From the NCBI GenBank assembly GCA_900771975.1, contig CAAGPV010000013.1, positions 15,900-79,899 of the forward strand: 64,000 nt of DNA, in the 5' to 3' direction. The first letter of the stretch is position 1, and the number at the start of each line of letters is the position of its first letter. Below, one piece after another: positions 32,153 through 40,625 of the stretch. The notes beneath the pieces were generated by a model that worked only from the letters and a program-made list of their open reading frames with translations, ran no database searches and was not told where the DNA came from. Source of the stretch: an uncultured Prevotella sp. (GTDB lineage Bacteria; Bacteroidota; Bacteroidia; Bacteroidales; Bacteroidaceae). A program made the position numbers and the translations under genes.

Positions 32153-35071
32153 TCATGGATGTGGAGGTCCCATTGGTCCTTCGCCCCTATTAAATCTGCC
32201 ATTCTCCCGCATGTTGCTACGTGCTTCTTTCCCGCCAAAGAGATTGAAGCGGTAGGTAGCCTTAAACATCAAGTAGCTATTTATGCTATTATATTCGGTA
32301 TCAGTCCGGCTCATAGCGTTGATGGTGCGTGACAGATTACTTTGTTGTTGCAGGATATCAAACCATTGAACACTTACGGTTAAGGCATTCTCTTTCAAAA
32401 AGCTCTGAGACAATTGCGCATTCCATAACAGTTCATTCGTATTAAGCGAAGCGTCACTATAGCCTCTTCGACTCTGTTCGTGCAAGTCGGTTGAGAGGCT
32501 TGTACCCCATGGCAACGTTACTGTAAGGTTTGCTCCATAGGCATATTGCCAAGTATTGAGATTGCTTGCAGCCTGCATGGCGTTCTTGCTATGCGTATAA
32601 TTGAGTGAGCCGTCCAATTCCAGTTCAATCCACGACTTGCGATAACTTGCCGACAAGCGTTCTCCAACAGTGGTAGACTTTGTTATGTTTTTAGCCAATT
32701 GCTCCATATCACGCAATTGCAAATAGCTTGCATAGCGGTTATATCCCATTGTTGTAAACGTATTAACATTCCATACGCCGGCTGAATCCAAAGAAGTGTT
32801 GAACATTACCGCTGCGTTTGCATCCCAATTTCCGTTAACATTGACAGGCTGAACCGTCCTTGCACCTGTTTGAGAGTTGTAAGAGACGCTATTTCCTATA
32901 GCATTCCGTACCGAAGAAAGGTTCAGAAACGTCATGATTGAGCGTTGATGGTTTTGTATATAATTGTTATAGAAGAAGCGCAAACGGTTGGTAAAAGACG
33001 GCTTCAGTCCCGGATTTCCCCGTTGAACATTCTGGGGATCAGTGTTATCTACGATGTCCAAGAGCTGACTCATTGACGGCTGGGTGGCCGTTCCCCTGTA
33101 ATTGATGCGCAAATTGCTCTGTTTGCTGAACCGATAACGGAAATCCAGCGTTGGGCTCCAGTTCACCACGTTTCTTACTGTATCCACATGCACACCAAGA
33201 TAGTCTTGCATATAAGACGAATGTTGCGGTTGTAGCATCACGCCTGCATTCAGTCGCCATTTAGTTTGGTTCATTCTCAGCATCAACTGAAAGTCGTGTG
33301 TATAAGTCCGATACTCGGAATAGCGGCTTAGCCCCTGGTCGAAGTAGTCTGCCAACGGCTCTGTCAAACAAGCCAAATAGCTATCCCACGAGCGGTAAGC
33401 AGGAGTAATGTTGTCAAAAACGCCATTATTCAAGCGGCTAAAATCGTAAGTTGAACGGTCGCTTTTGGAAAAAGAGTATTTATATTGATAACTGAATTGC
33501 AAATAGGTTTTGTTGGCTATTGGCTCACTGTAAACCGCTTTCACTGCATATCCCCAGTTCTTTGTAGGCATAAGGTTGTATCGGTAAGCCTGATAGGTTG
33601 AATCTTGTCCAAGCATATCCATTAGTTGGAAATACTGCAAGTCCTGTGTAGAAAACGTTTTTGAATCTTCATCGCTATAATTACCGTCCACTCGCAAAGT
33701 CACGTTACGTCCGTTTCCACTCAGCTTTCGGTTAACCTGTATCATTCCGTTGGCTGTTGTTGCATCCCCATACGAGATAGTTGTGGTTTTTTGTTTGTTA
33801 ACCACCCTGTCTTCTTGAGCCAGTTGTTCGATGGAAGCGTCGTCGAGCGGATTGTCTACATACTCATACGGATCTTCATTGAAGGCTGCCGATGAACTGA
33901 TAGTGCGTCCGTCTGTTTTCTTGAGGCTTATGCTGGGGCGAAACATGATATTCCACATTGAGTCTGGAGTCCATTCCATGCGGAAACGTGCATCCCAACT
34001 ATTGGTACGCGAGTAGTTTTGTGAAAGTCTGTTGGCAAACGACCCGGAAGAGGAGACAAAGTTTTCTGAAGCCACTTTGGTTGCCAGATCACCATCAGAA
34101 TGATTCCAACGCACACTACCATCAAGCTGAATAAGGTTTTTCTTCTCATAGTTCAGATTGAGGCCAACCATTTTCGTTGCATTCAGACCTTGCCTCAGGC
34201 CACCGAATCCACCTCTAGGGCCACCGCCAAATCCCATATCATTGACGTTGTTGGCTCGTCCGAAGCCCATCATGCGCAACCCGTCTTTGAAATAAGCACC
34301 CATGGCTTTTTCCGCATAACGGCTGTGTGTGCCCACGCCAAAGTCGAGGTTTCCAAACATCCCCTTGTTCATACCTTTCTTAATACCAAAGTCCAATACG
34401 GTCTGCTCCTCGCCGTCATCAATTCCCGTGACGCGCGAAAGATCGCTTTGTTGGTCGTAAGCCTTCACTTTTTCGACGATACTTGTAGGCAAGTTCTTCA
34501 TTGCGGTCTTTGTATCCCCCACCATAAACTCTTTGCCATCAACCAAAATCTTCTTCACTTCCTTACCATTAATCTTTATGGTTCCGTCGTCAGACACCTC
34601 AGCTCCTGGCAGACGTTTCACCAAAGCCTCTATGGTAGAGCCCTCTGGCACATGATAAGCTGAAGCATTATACTGAAATGTGTCTTCTTTCAAGACCACT
34701 TTGGCTGCTTGCCCCACTACTGTCACCTCTTGAAGCGTTTTCGAATCAGCCTTCATCTGCAGTTGCCCGAGCTGAATTTCTTTATCGTTGTCCACAATTA
34801 CATTTTTGGTTAGGGTGCGATAACCTATCCCCGAAAACCTGACAATATACTTACCCTCCTTTGGAGCAGTAAGGGTGAACTTACCATCACCATCTGTTGT
34901 TGTACCTGCTACGTAACTGCTATCAGGGTTTAACAACTGTACAGGAGTGTAAAGCACACCCTCTTTTGTGTCTTTGTCAATCAGTGAGCCCATGATGGTA
35001 TGCACTTGTGCCTGCATTACACAGGCTAACATCACCAATAGGCACAATAAGACCGTTCTTTGTATTTTCAT
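32153..35071 (-). CDS. Outer-membrane beta-barrel protein with N-terminal carboxypeptidase-like domain
   Basis: The protein has a signal peptide (MKIQRTVLLCLLVMLACVMQAQ) and a CarboxypepD_reg-like domain (about 25-100, VHTIMGSLIDKDTKEGVLY). It then has a plug-like region (VPEGSTIEALVKRLPGAEVSDDGTIKINGKEV) and a barrel of the outer membrane protein beta-barrel family 3 type, ending at LMFKATYRFNLFGG. It lacks a strong TonB box and has no SusD partner. The gene ends at an in-frame TGA (32153-32155). Beyond it the frame stays open for 18 more codons of a glycine-rich tail ending in FNY before TAA at 32096, so the present stop may be a recent mutation. Substrate unknown. Confidence 0.88.
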   Translation of the reverse strand: MKIQRTVLLCLLVMLACVMQAQVHTIMGSLIDKDTKEGVLYTPVQLLNPDSSYVAGTTTDGDGKFTLTAPKEGKYIVRFSGIGYRTLTKNVIVDNDKEIQLGQLQMKADSKTLQEVTVVGQAAKVVLKEDTFQYNASAYHVPEGSTIEALVKRLPGAEVSDDGTIKINGKEVKKILVDGKEFMVGDTKTAMKNLPTSIVEKVKAYDQQSDLSRVTGIDDGEEQTVLDFGIKKGMNKGMFGNLDFGVGTHSRYAEKAMGAYFKDGLRMMGFGRANNVNDMGFGGGPRGGFGGLRQGLNATKMVGLNLNYEKKNLIQLDGSVRWNHSDGDLATKVASENFVSSSGSFANRLSQNYSRTNSWDARFRMEWTPDSMWNIMFRPSISLKKTDGRTISSSAAFNEDPYEYVDNPLDDASIEQLAQEDRVVNKQKTTTISYGDATTANGMIQVNRKLSGNGRNVTLRVDGNYSDEDSKTFSTQDLQYFQLMDMLGQDSTYQAYRYNLMPTKNWGYAVKAVYSEPIANKTYLQFSYQYKYSFSKSDRSTYDFSRLNNGVFDNITPAYRSWDSYLACLTEPLADYFDQGLSRYSEYRTYTHDFQLMLRMNQTKWRLNAGVMLQPQHSSYMQDYLGVHVDTVRNVVNWSPTLDFRYRFSKQSNLRINYRGTATQPSMSQLLDIVDNTDPQNVQRGNPGLKPSFTNRLRFFYNNYIQNHQRSIMTFLNLSSVRNAIGNSVSYNSQTGARTVQPVNVNGNWDANAAVMFNTSLDSAGVWNVNTFTTMGYNRYASYLQLRDMEQLAKNITKSTTVGERLSASYRKSWIELELDGSLNYTHSKNAMQAASNLNTWQYAYGANLTVTLPWGTSLSTDLHEQSRRGYSDASLNTNELLWNAQLSQSFLKENALTVSVQWFDILQQQSNLSRTINAMSRTDTEYNSINSYLMFKATYRFNLFGGKEARSNMRENGRFNRGEGPMGPPHP

Positions 35072-35086
35072 CTACTTTCTCAAATT

Positions 35087-35152
35087 TTGTCGATTATTTG
35101 GATGTAAGAAATTGAAAAAGGTTTAATCGACAATTTTTTTATCGATTATTTG
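35087..35152. promoter_or_regulatory. Inverted and direct repeats upstream of the outer-membrane gene
   Basis: TTGTCGATTA (35087-35096) is inverted as TAATCGACAA (35124-35133). A further direct copy of TCGATTATTTG occurs at 35142-35152, the first being at 35090-35100. Three related half-sites within 66 bp just before the gene start (35071) look like an operator. No protein can be named. The rest of the gap to aroB holds a short GCACAC/GTGTGC hairpin (35166-35188). Confidence 0.5.
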
Positions 35153-35263
35153 CCCTTTTAAAACTTGCACACTCCCCTATCAGTGTGCGCAAATTCATTG
35201 CTTTTTGTGTAAAAGAATGCTAAATAAGGTCCTCTGCAATCCGTTTTCATGAAAGAAAATAGC

Positions 35264-35271
35264 TATATTTG
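35264..35271 (+). promoter_or_regulatory. Promoter -7 element for aroB
   Basis: TATATTTG fits TAnnTTTG. The -33 has TTTT at a short distance and is not convincing. It lies inside the longest possible aroB ORF (from 35249), so the true start must be downstream, at 35300 or 35306. Confidence 0.55.
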
Positions 35272-35299
35272 CGATACTGTTAAACAACTAAAGGAAGGA

Positions 35300-36382
35300 A
35301 TGAATATGAAACAACAAATTGTTATTTCCAAGCATTTCAAGAGTGATTTGGCCTCTTCCATTGCAGAATGTGAGCGCGACAAGATATTTGTTTTGGTTGA
35401 CACCAATACTCACAACACCTGCTGGCCGCTCATTCAAGACTATTTCTCCCTGAAAAATGCCATTGTCATCACCATTGAAGCGTCCGATGCCCATAAAGAC
35501 TTGCAATCACTTTGTCATGTATGGGAATGTTTAGAAGCAGGAAAAGCCACACGGCACTCGCTCCTTATCAATCTTGGTGGAGGAATGGTTACCGATCTTG
35601 GCGGTTTTGCCGCCAGCACTTTCAAACGCGGCATCAACTTCATCAACATCCCAACAACCCTGCTTGCCATGGTAGATGCATCCGTAGGAGGAAAAACAGG
35701 AATTAATTTTGGAGGATTGAAAAATGAGATTGGCGTTTTCAACGAGGCTTCCTGTGTGCTTCTAAACATGCGATGGCTACGCTCGTTGGATGCAGAAAAC
35801 CTCTGCTCGGGTTATGCCGAAATGCTTAAGCATGGACTCATTTCCAACGAAGCCACCTGGGCTGAACTTATCAAGATGGACCTCAGTGACCCCAATCTCG
35901 ATGCTTTAGCCGATATGGTAGGCACAAGCGTGAAAGTGAAAGAGAACTTCGTCACCAAAGACCCCCACGAACACGGCATACGCAAAGCTCTTAACTTTGG
36001 GCATACCTTTGGCCATGCACTCGAAGAATGGAGCCTTCACAGAACTGAGACTTCACAAACCGACAACCGCATCAAGCCCCTCCTACATGGTTATGCCATC
36101 GCTTTCGGACTAATCTGCGAGCTCTATTTGTCGGCCATAAAAACCGGATTTCCAACCGAGCAAATGCATCAAACCATCAATTTCATCCGCCAATATTACG
36201 GACAAGTGGACATTACGTGTGACGACTATGCCCAACTTATTGATTTGATGCATCACGACAAGAAGAGTACATCAGGCGAAATCAACGCCACGCTCTTGAG
36301 TAATATTGGGAAAATCAACATCAATCAAACGATAACAGAAGAAGAAGCAAAAGATGCTTTCGACTTTTTAAGGGAGGGATAG
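35300..36382 (+). CDS. aroB: 3-dehydroquinate synthase
   Basis: AroB converts DAHP to 3-dehydroquinate in the shikimate pathway, using NAD and zinc. Visible are the NAD-binding GGGMVTDLGGFAASTFKRG, the family stretch PTTLLAMVDASVGGKTGINFGG-(L)K, and the zinc ligands in EMLKHGLI, NFGHTFGHALE and LLHGYAIAFG. From the start MNMKQQIV the protein is 360 residues, the usual size; the ORF opens at 35249, but the promoter lies within that extension. It is followed 6 bp later by a membrane acyltransferase gene, perhaps co-transcribed. Confidence 0.95.
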   Translation: MNMKQQIVISKHFKSDLASSIAECERDKIFVLVDTNTHNTCWPLIQDYFSLKNAIVITIEASDAHKDLQSLCHVWECLEAGKATRHSLLINLGGGMVTDLGGFAASTFKRGINFINIPTTLLAMVDASVGGKTGINFGGLKNEIGVFNEASCVLLNMRWLRSLDAENLCSGYAEMLKHGLISNEATWAELIKMDLSDPNLDALADMVGTSVKVKENFVTKDPHEHGIRKALNFGHTFGHALEEWSLHRTETSQTDNRIKPLLHGYAIAFGLICELYLSAIKTGFPTEQMHQTINFIRQYYGQVDITCDDYAQLIDLMHHDKKSTSGEINATLLSNIGKININQTITEEEAKDAFDFLREG

Positions 36383-36388
36383 GCCGAC

Positions 36389-37489
36389 ATGACACAAACA
36401 CAGAACAAGCAGCGACTTCTCTCTCTCGACATTCTCCGGGGACTTACCGTTGCCGGGATGATACTTGTAGATAGCGGAACCGACAACAGTTTCCTGCCTT
36501 TACAACACTCTGTATGGAACGGAATGACCCCATGCGATTTGGTTTTCCCGTTCTTTCTCTTCATAATGGGCATTTCCACCTATCTTTCCCTAAAGAAGTT
36601 TTCCTTTAGCTGGAGTGGCACTTTGGCCCGAAAAATCATCAAGAGAACGGTTGTTTTGTTCTTGATAGGCCTTGGTGTCAACTGGTTTATCCTACTTATC
36701 AAGGGCATTCCGTTCGAATGGGGACAACTACGCTATATGGGCATACTACAACGCATCGCCCTTTGCTATGCACTGACAGCATCGTTGGCTATCTGCGTTC
36801 GCCACCGCTACTTTCCCTTGTTGATTGTGATACTGCTGTCTGCCTATACGGCATTGCTGCTATACGGGAACGGATTGGCCTGCGACACGTCCAACATTCT
36901 GCGACAAGCAGACGAATGCATTTTTGGCAAAAGCCATTTGTATCTCGACGAAGGCCCCATCGATCCCGAAGGGTTGCTTAGCCTCATCGCCTGTACGGCA
37001 CACACCATGATAGGATTTTGCTGTTGCCGAATGATGGAACTGCAAAAGGACGTCAAAAGTAAGGTGTTGGTTTATTTAAGAATCGGTGCTATTTTAACCA
37101 TCAGTGGCTATTTGCTGACTTTTGCCATTCCTCTAAACAAACGCATATGGTCTCCCAGCTATGTTTGCGTTACTTGCGGCCTGGCTGCTTTGCTGCAAGG
37201 GCTCATCATGTATGCCCTTGACTTACAAACAGGACAGACGGTCTGGAAAACTGCTTTTTCCGATTTTTTCCGCGTGTTTGGCGTAAATCCCCTTTTTCTT
37301 TACGTCACCCGTTTTCTGCTAACCGTATTCATGGTGCTCACAGGACTCGCCCGCCCATTGCACGCAGCCTTAGACGCCATCATTCCAAGCGCCCCATGGA
37401 GTGCCTTAGCCTACGCTATCATCATGGTCATGGCGGTATATTGCATAGGCGTCTTCCTTGACAAGCGGCACATATACATAAAGTTATAA
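36389..37489 (+). CDS. Membrane protein of the HGSNAT/DUF5009-like acyltransferase family
   Basis: The 366-residue protein has about ten membrane helices. It begins with the family signature RLLSLDILRGLTVAGMILVD and then DLVFPFFLFIMGISTYLSLKK, seen in bacterial homologues of heparan-alpha-glucosaminide N-acetyltransferase (DUF1624/DUF5009). Such proteins are thought to move acetyl groups across the membrane onto sugars; the bacterial substrate is not established. It ends with a membrane segment and IYIKL. It follows aroB by 6 bp. Repeat array C lies 70 bp after its stop. Confidence 0.82.
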   Translation: MTQTQNKQRLLSLDILRGLTVAGMILVDSGTDNSFLPLQHSVWNGMTPCDLVFPFFLFIMGISTYLSLKKFSFSWSGTLARKIIKRTVVLFLIGLGVNWFILLIKGIPFEWGQLRYMGILQRIALCYALTASLAICVRHRYFPLLIVILLSAYTALLLYGNGLACDTSNILRQADECIFGKSHLYLDEGPIDPEGLLSLIACTAHTMIGFCCCRMMELQKDVKSKVLVYLRIGAILTISGYLLTFAIPLNKRIWSPSYVCVTCGLAALLQGLIMYALDLQTGQTVWKTAFSDFFRVFGVNPLFLYVTRFLLTVFMVLTGLARPLHAALDAIIPSAPWSALAYAIIMVMAVYCIGVFLDKRHIYIKL

Positions 37490-37559
37490 CGATAAAAAAA
37501 AACTGACAATCTTTCTTTTATATACCCCTTAATCTCCAAGACCTTGCCCGTTGTCTTGC

Positions 37560-37647
37560 AAAAGCGGCCTTATTACCACCTAAAAGAGCCGGTTTTAGCT
37601 TCTAAGAACCAAGGTTTTGGCTTCCAATATGCCGTGTTTTAAAATCC
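37560..37647. repeat. 22-bp periodic intergenic array C (four units)
   Basis: Units start at 37560, 37582, 37604 and 37626, each exactly 22 bp. The cores are GCGGCC, GAGCCGG, CCAAGG and GCCGTG. Each has an A-rich start (AAAA, AAAA, AAGA, AATAT), a T-run after the core (TTATTA in unit 1, TTTT in the rest), and a linker ending CCT, TCT, TCC and TCC. The two preceding 22-bp windows (37516-37537 and 37538-37559) keep the C-rich end in phase but have lost most of the pattern. It lies between two + strand genes, upstream of the EamA promoter. Confidence 0.85.
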
Positions 37648-37711
37648 ATCACATAAGCCATTGGCTATCAATGCTTTGCGACAAACATTTTCATATCCAA
37701 CAAAAAAGCGG

Positions 37712-37719
37712 TAACTTTG
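37712..37719 (+). promoter_or_regulatory. Promoter -7 element for the EamA transporter gene
   Basis: TAACTTTG fits TAnnTTTG. Twenty bp upstream is TTTT (37688-37691), one base off TTTG. It is 64 bp after the end of repeat array C. Confidence 0.7.
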
Positions 37720-37738
37720 CAGCAACAAAATAAAAAGA

Positions 37739-38722
37739 TTGTACAAAACAAGGCAAACATCAACCATGGGTCAAGAACAAAACCACAAGCTGAAAGGAAC
37801 CGTCTGCGGCATCATTGCAGCAGTTTGTTACGGCACCAACCCCTTAGGAGCCTTACCGCTCTATAGCGAGGGAGTAAATACGTGCAGCGCATTATTTTAC
37901 CGTTTTTTCTTCGCCATGCTCATTCTGGGTGGCCTTCTGCTCATTCAGCGCAAGTCTTTCGCCATTTCTGTTCGCGAACTATCCATTCTTATGCCCTTAG
38001 GAGTGCTGATGGGGTCTTCCTCGTTGTCGCTCTATATGAGCTTTCACCACATGGCAGCCGGCATAGCCTCAACGTTGTTGTTTGTCTATCCCGTGATGGT
38101 GGCAGTGTTAATGGCAGTACTTTTCAAAGAGCACATCACCTTTTCTACAACCGCGTCCATCGTTTTGGCTCTTGGGGGCATAGTTCTTCTCTATCACGGC
38201 AACGGCAACGAGACGCTAAGTGTCACGGGAGTTGCCCTTGTCATGTTGTCTTCACTGACCTATGCCGTTTACATCATCATCGTCAATAAGTCACCATTGC
38301 GCCTATCGTCTATCAAACTCACCTTTTACGTGCTTGTTTTCGGCTCTATCACCATTGCCTTCTATTCCGTTTTTGGCACAGATGGTCTTCTTCAGATGCC
38401 CCCGTCAGCACGTGCTTGGGCACTGGGCTTCATGTTAGCTCTGCTTCCCACCGTCATTTCCCTTGTAACAATGGCTATCGCCGTGCGGGAAATAGGTTCC
38501 ACGCCAACAGCCATTATGGGAGCGTTGGAGCCCCTCACCGCAGTGGTGATAGGTATAACCATCTTCGGTGAAGCTCTTACTATTCGCCTTGCCATAGGTA
38601 TCGTCCTCATTCTTGCAGCAGTCTTGACCATCATTGCCGGCAAATCGCTCGATAGACACAAACTCACCATCGTACGCGGATATATGGGGCGCTTGCTCAG
38701 AAAGACTTGGCGCTGGAAATAG
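37739..38722 (+). CDS. EamA-family (drug/metabolite superfamily) transporter
   Basis: The protein has ten predicted membrane helices arranged as two EamA repeats: LKGTVCGIIAAVCYGTNPLGALPLY onward, and a second set from LSVTGVALVMLSSLTYAVYIIIV to GALEPLTAVVIGITIFGE, the classic second-repeat signature. It probably exports or exchanges a small metabolite; the substrate is unknown. A second start at MGQEQNHK (37766) is equally possible, and would give a 40-nt leader instead of 13. It is a single gene flanked by its own promoter and the lysS leader. Confidence 0.88.
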   Translation: MYKTRQTSTMGQEQNHKLKGTVCGIIAAVCYGTNPLGALPLYSEGVNTCSALFYRFFFAMLILGGLLLIQRKSFAISVRELSILMPLGVLMGSSSLSLYMSFHHMAAGIASTLLFVYPVMVAVLMAVLFKEHITFSTTASIVLALGGIVLLYHGNGNETLSVTGVALVMLSSLTYAVYIIIVNKSPLRLSSIKLTFYVLVFGSITIAFYSVFGTDGLLQMPPSARAWALGFMLALLPTVISLVTMAIAVREIGSTPTAIMGALEPLTAVVIGITIFGEALTIRLAIGIVLILAAVLTIIAGKSLDRHKLTIVRGYMGRLLRKTWRWK

Positions 38723-38769
38723 ATATATATAAAAAAGATAAAAAACACCTCTCTTTAAGAATAATTTCG

Positions 38770-38777
38770 TAAATTTG
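38770..38777 (+). promoter_or_regulatory. Promoter -7 element for lysS
   Basis: TAAATTTG fits TAnnTTTG; no TTTG at -33. The leader of about 105 nt to lysS has no obvious T-box or other named element. Confidence 0.55.
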
Positions 38778-38888
38778 CAACATAATTATGGGGCGAAGTT
38801 AGACCGCTGGCTATAAGGTTTTATCAGACTTTCGAGGCCGTCGTTTTGACCGTCACCCGCAAAGACAGACATATTCGAATATTACGAC

Positions 38889-40625
38889 ATGAACGTTTTA
38901 GAACTTAGTGAGCAGGAGATTGGCCGTCGCCAAAGCCTGCAAGAACTGCGCTCGATGGGCATTGACCCCTATCCAGCTGCCGAGTATCCCACCAATGCTT
39001 TCTCTACCGACATTAAAAACAGTTTCAAGGAAGAGGAAGAAAAACGCCAAGTAGTCATCGCAGGACGAATGATGAGCCGTCGCGTGATGGGTAAAGCCAG
39101 CTTTGTAGAACTTCAAGACAGCAAAGGCAGAATTCAAGTATACATTACCCGTGACGACATCTGCCCTGACGACAACAAAGACCTGTACAATAAAGTCTTT
39201 AAGAAATTGCTTGACATCGGTGATTTTATCGGTATCAAGGGATTCGTTTTCCGCACCCAGACAGGTGAAGTCTCTGTTCATGCACAAGAATTAGTACTTC
39301 TTTCAAAAAGCCTCAAGCCCCTTCCTATTGTCAAGTATAAAGATGGCGTGGCTTACGATAAGTTCGACGATCCTGAGTTGCGTTACCGTCAACGCTACGT
39401 TGACCTCATTGTCAACGACGGCGTAAAGGAGACTTTCTTGCAACGGGCAACGGTGTTGCGAACATTGCGCAACGTTTTGGATTCCGCAGGATATACAGAA
39501 GTGGAGACCCCAACCTTGCAATCGATAGCTGGAGGAGCTTCTGCTCGTCCGTTCATCACCCACTTCAATGCGCTCGACCAAGACATGTATATGCGCATCG
39601 CAACCGAGCTCTACCTCAAACGCCTTATCGTTGGAGGCTTTGAAGGTGTCTATGAAATAGGAAAGAATTTCCGTAACGAGGGAATGGACCGCAACCACAA
39701 CCCAGAATTCACCTGTATGGAGCTCTATGTGCAATACAAAGACTACAACTGGATGATGACTTTCACAGAGAAACTCCTCGAAACCATCTGTGTTGCAGTT
39801 AACGGGAAGCCCGAGAGAGAGATTGACGGAAAGGTTGTGAGCTTCAAGGCTCCTTACCGTCGTCTGCCCATCTTGGACGCCATCAAAGAGAAGACAGGGT
39901 TTGACCTCAATGGACTAAGCGAAGAAGAAATACGCAAAATAGCCACAGAAGACCTCAAGATGGAAGGCATCGATGAGAGTTTTGGCAAAGGAAAGCTCAT
40001 CGATGAAATCTTTGGTGAGTTCTGCGAAGGCACATTCATCCAGCCTACCTTCATCACCGACTATCCTGTTGAGATGTCACCTCTTACCAAGATGCATCGT
40101 TCAAAGCCTGGATTGACAGAGCGTTTCGAGCTGATGGTCAACGGAAAAGAGCTCGCCAATGCCTATTCTGAGTTGAACGACCCATTAGATCAGGAGCAAC
40201 GCTTTATCGACCAAATGAAATTGGCAGACAAAGGCGACGACGAAGCAATGATAATAGACCACGATTTTCTTCGCGCTTTACAATACGGTATGCCTCCAAC
40301 ATCAGGCATCGGCATCGGCATCGACCGTTTAGTGATGTTAATGACAGGCAAAACCTATATTCAGGAAGTATTGTTCTTCCCACAGATGAAGCCGGAAAAG
40401 AAAATGCCACAAAGCACCATCAAAGAATGGGAAGCCATCGGCGTAAGCGAAAATTGGGCATACGTGTTGCGTAAAGCTGGATTCAACCTCATTTCGGACA
40501 TTCGTTCCGAGAAGGCACAAGGCCTGCAACAAAAGATAGGAGAAATCAACAAGAAGTATAAACTCGGATACGAAAAGCCAACCGTCGACGACATCCAGCA
40601 ATGGATAGACAAAGCCAATGTATAA
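38889..40625 (+). CDS. lysS: Lysine--tRNA ligase, class II, with C-terminal extension
   Basis: LysS charges tRNA-Lys. The N-terminal OB fold (VVIAGRMMSRRVMGKASFVELQD) binds the anticodon. Class II motif 2 is at FRNEGMDRNHNPEFT and motif 3 at SGIGIGIDRLVMLMTG. The protein is 578 residues, about 70 longer than E. coli LysS. The extra part (about 505-578, KEWEAIGVSENWAYVLRKAG to [10 protein letters not shown]) is a small helical domain resembling the DNA- or RNA-binding helical repeats added to LysS in Bacteroidetes. The end overlaps gpsA by 8 bp. Confidence 0.96.
   Translation: MNVLELSEQEIGRRQSLQELRSMGIDPYPAAEYPTNAFSTDIKNSFKEEEEKRQVVIAGRMMSRRVMGKASFVELQDSKGRIQVYITRDDICPDDNKDLYNKVFKKLLDIGDFIGIKGFVFRTQTGEVSVHAQELVLLSKSLKPLPIVKYKDGVAYDKFDDPELRYRQRYVDLIVNDGVKETFLQRATVLRTLRNVLDSAGYTEVETPTLQSIAGGASARPFITHFNALDQDMYMRIATELYLKRLIVGGFEGVYEIGKNFRNEGMDRNHNPEFTCMELYVQYKDYNWMMTFTEKLLETICVAVNGKPEREIDGKVVSFKAPYRRLPILDAIKEKTGFDLNGLSEEEIRKIATEDLKMEGIDESFGKGKLIDEIFGEFCEGTFIQPTFITDYPVEMSPLTKMHRSKPGLTERFELMVNGKELANAYSELNDPLDQEQRFIDQMKLADKGDDEAMIIDHDFLRALQYGMPPTSGIGIGIDRLVMLMTGKTYIQEVLFFPQMKPEKKMPQSTIKEWEAIGVSENWAYVLRKAGFNLISDIRSEKAQGLQQKIGEINKKYKLGYEKPTVDDIQQWIDKANV

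Noticed and set aside
38778..38888. T-box or lysine riboswitch in the lysS leader
   Set aside because: No T-box sequence, specifier loop or lysine-aptamer pattern was seen; such elements are not expected in this phylum for lysS.
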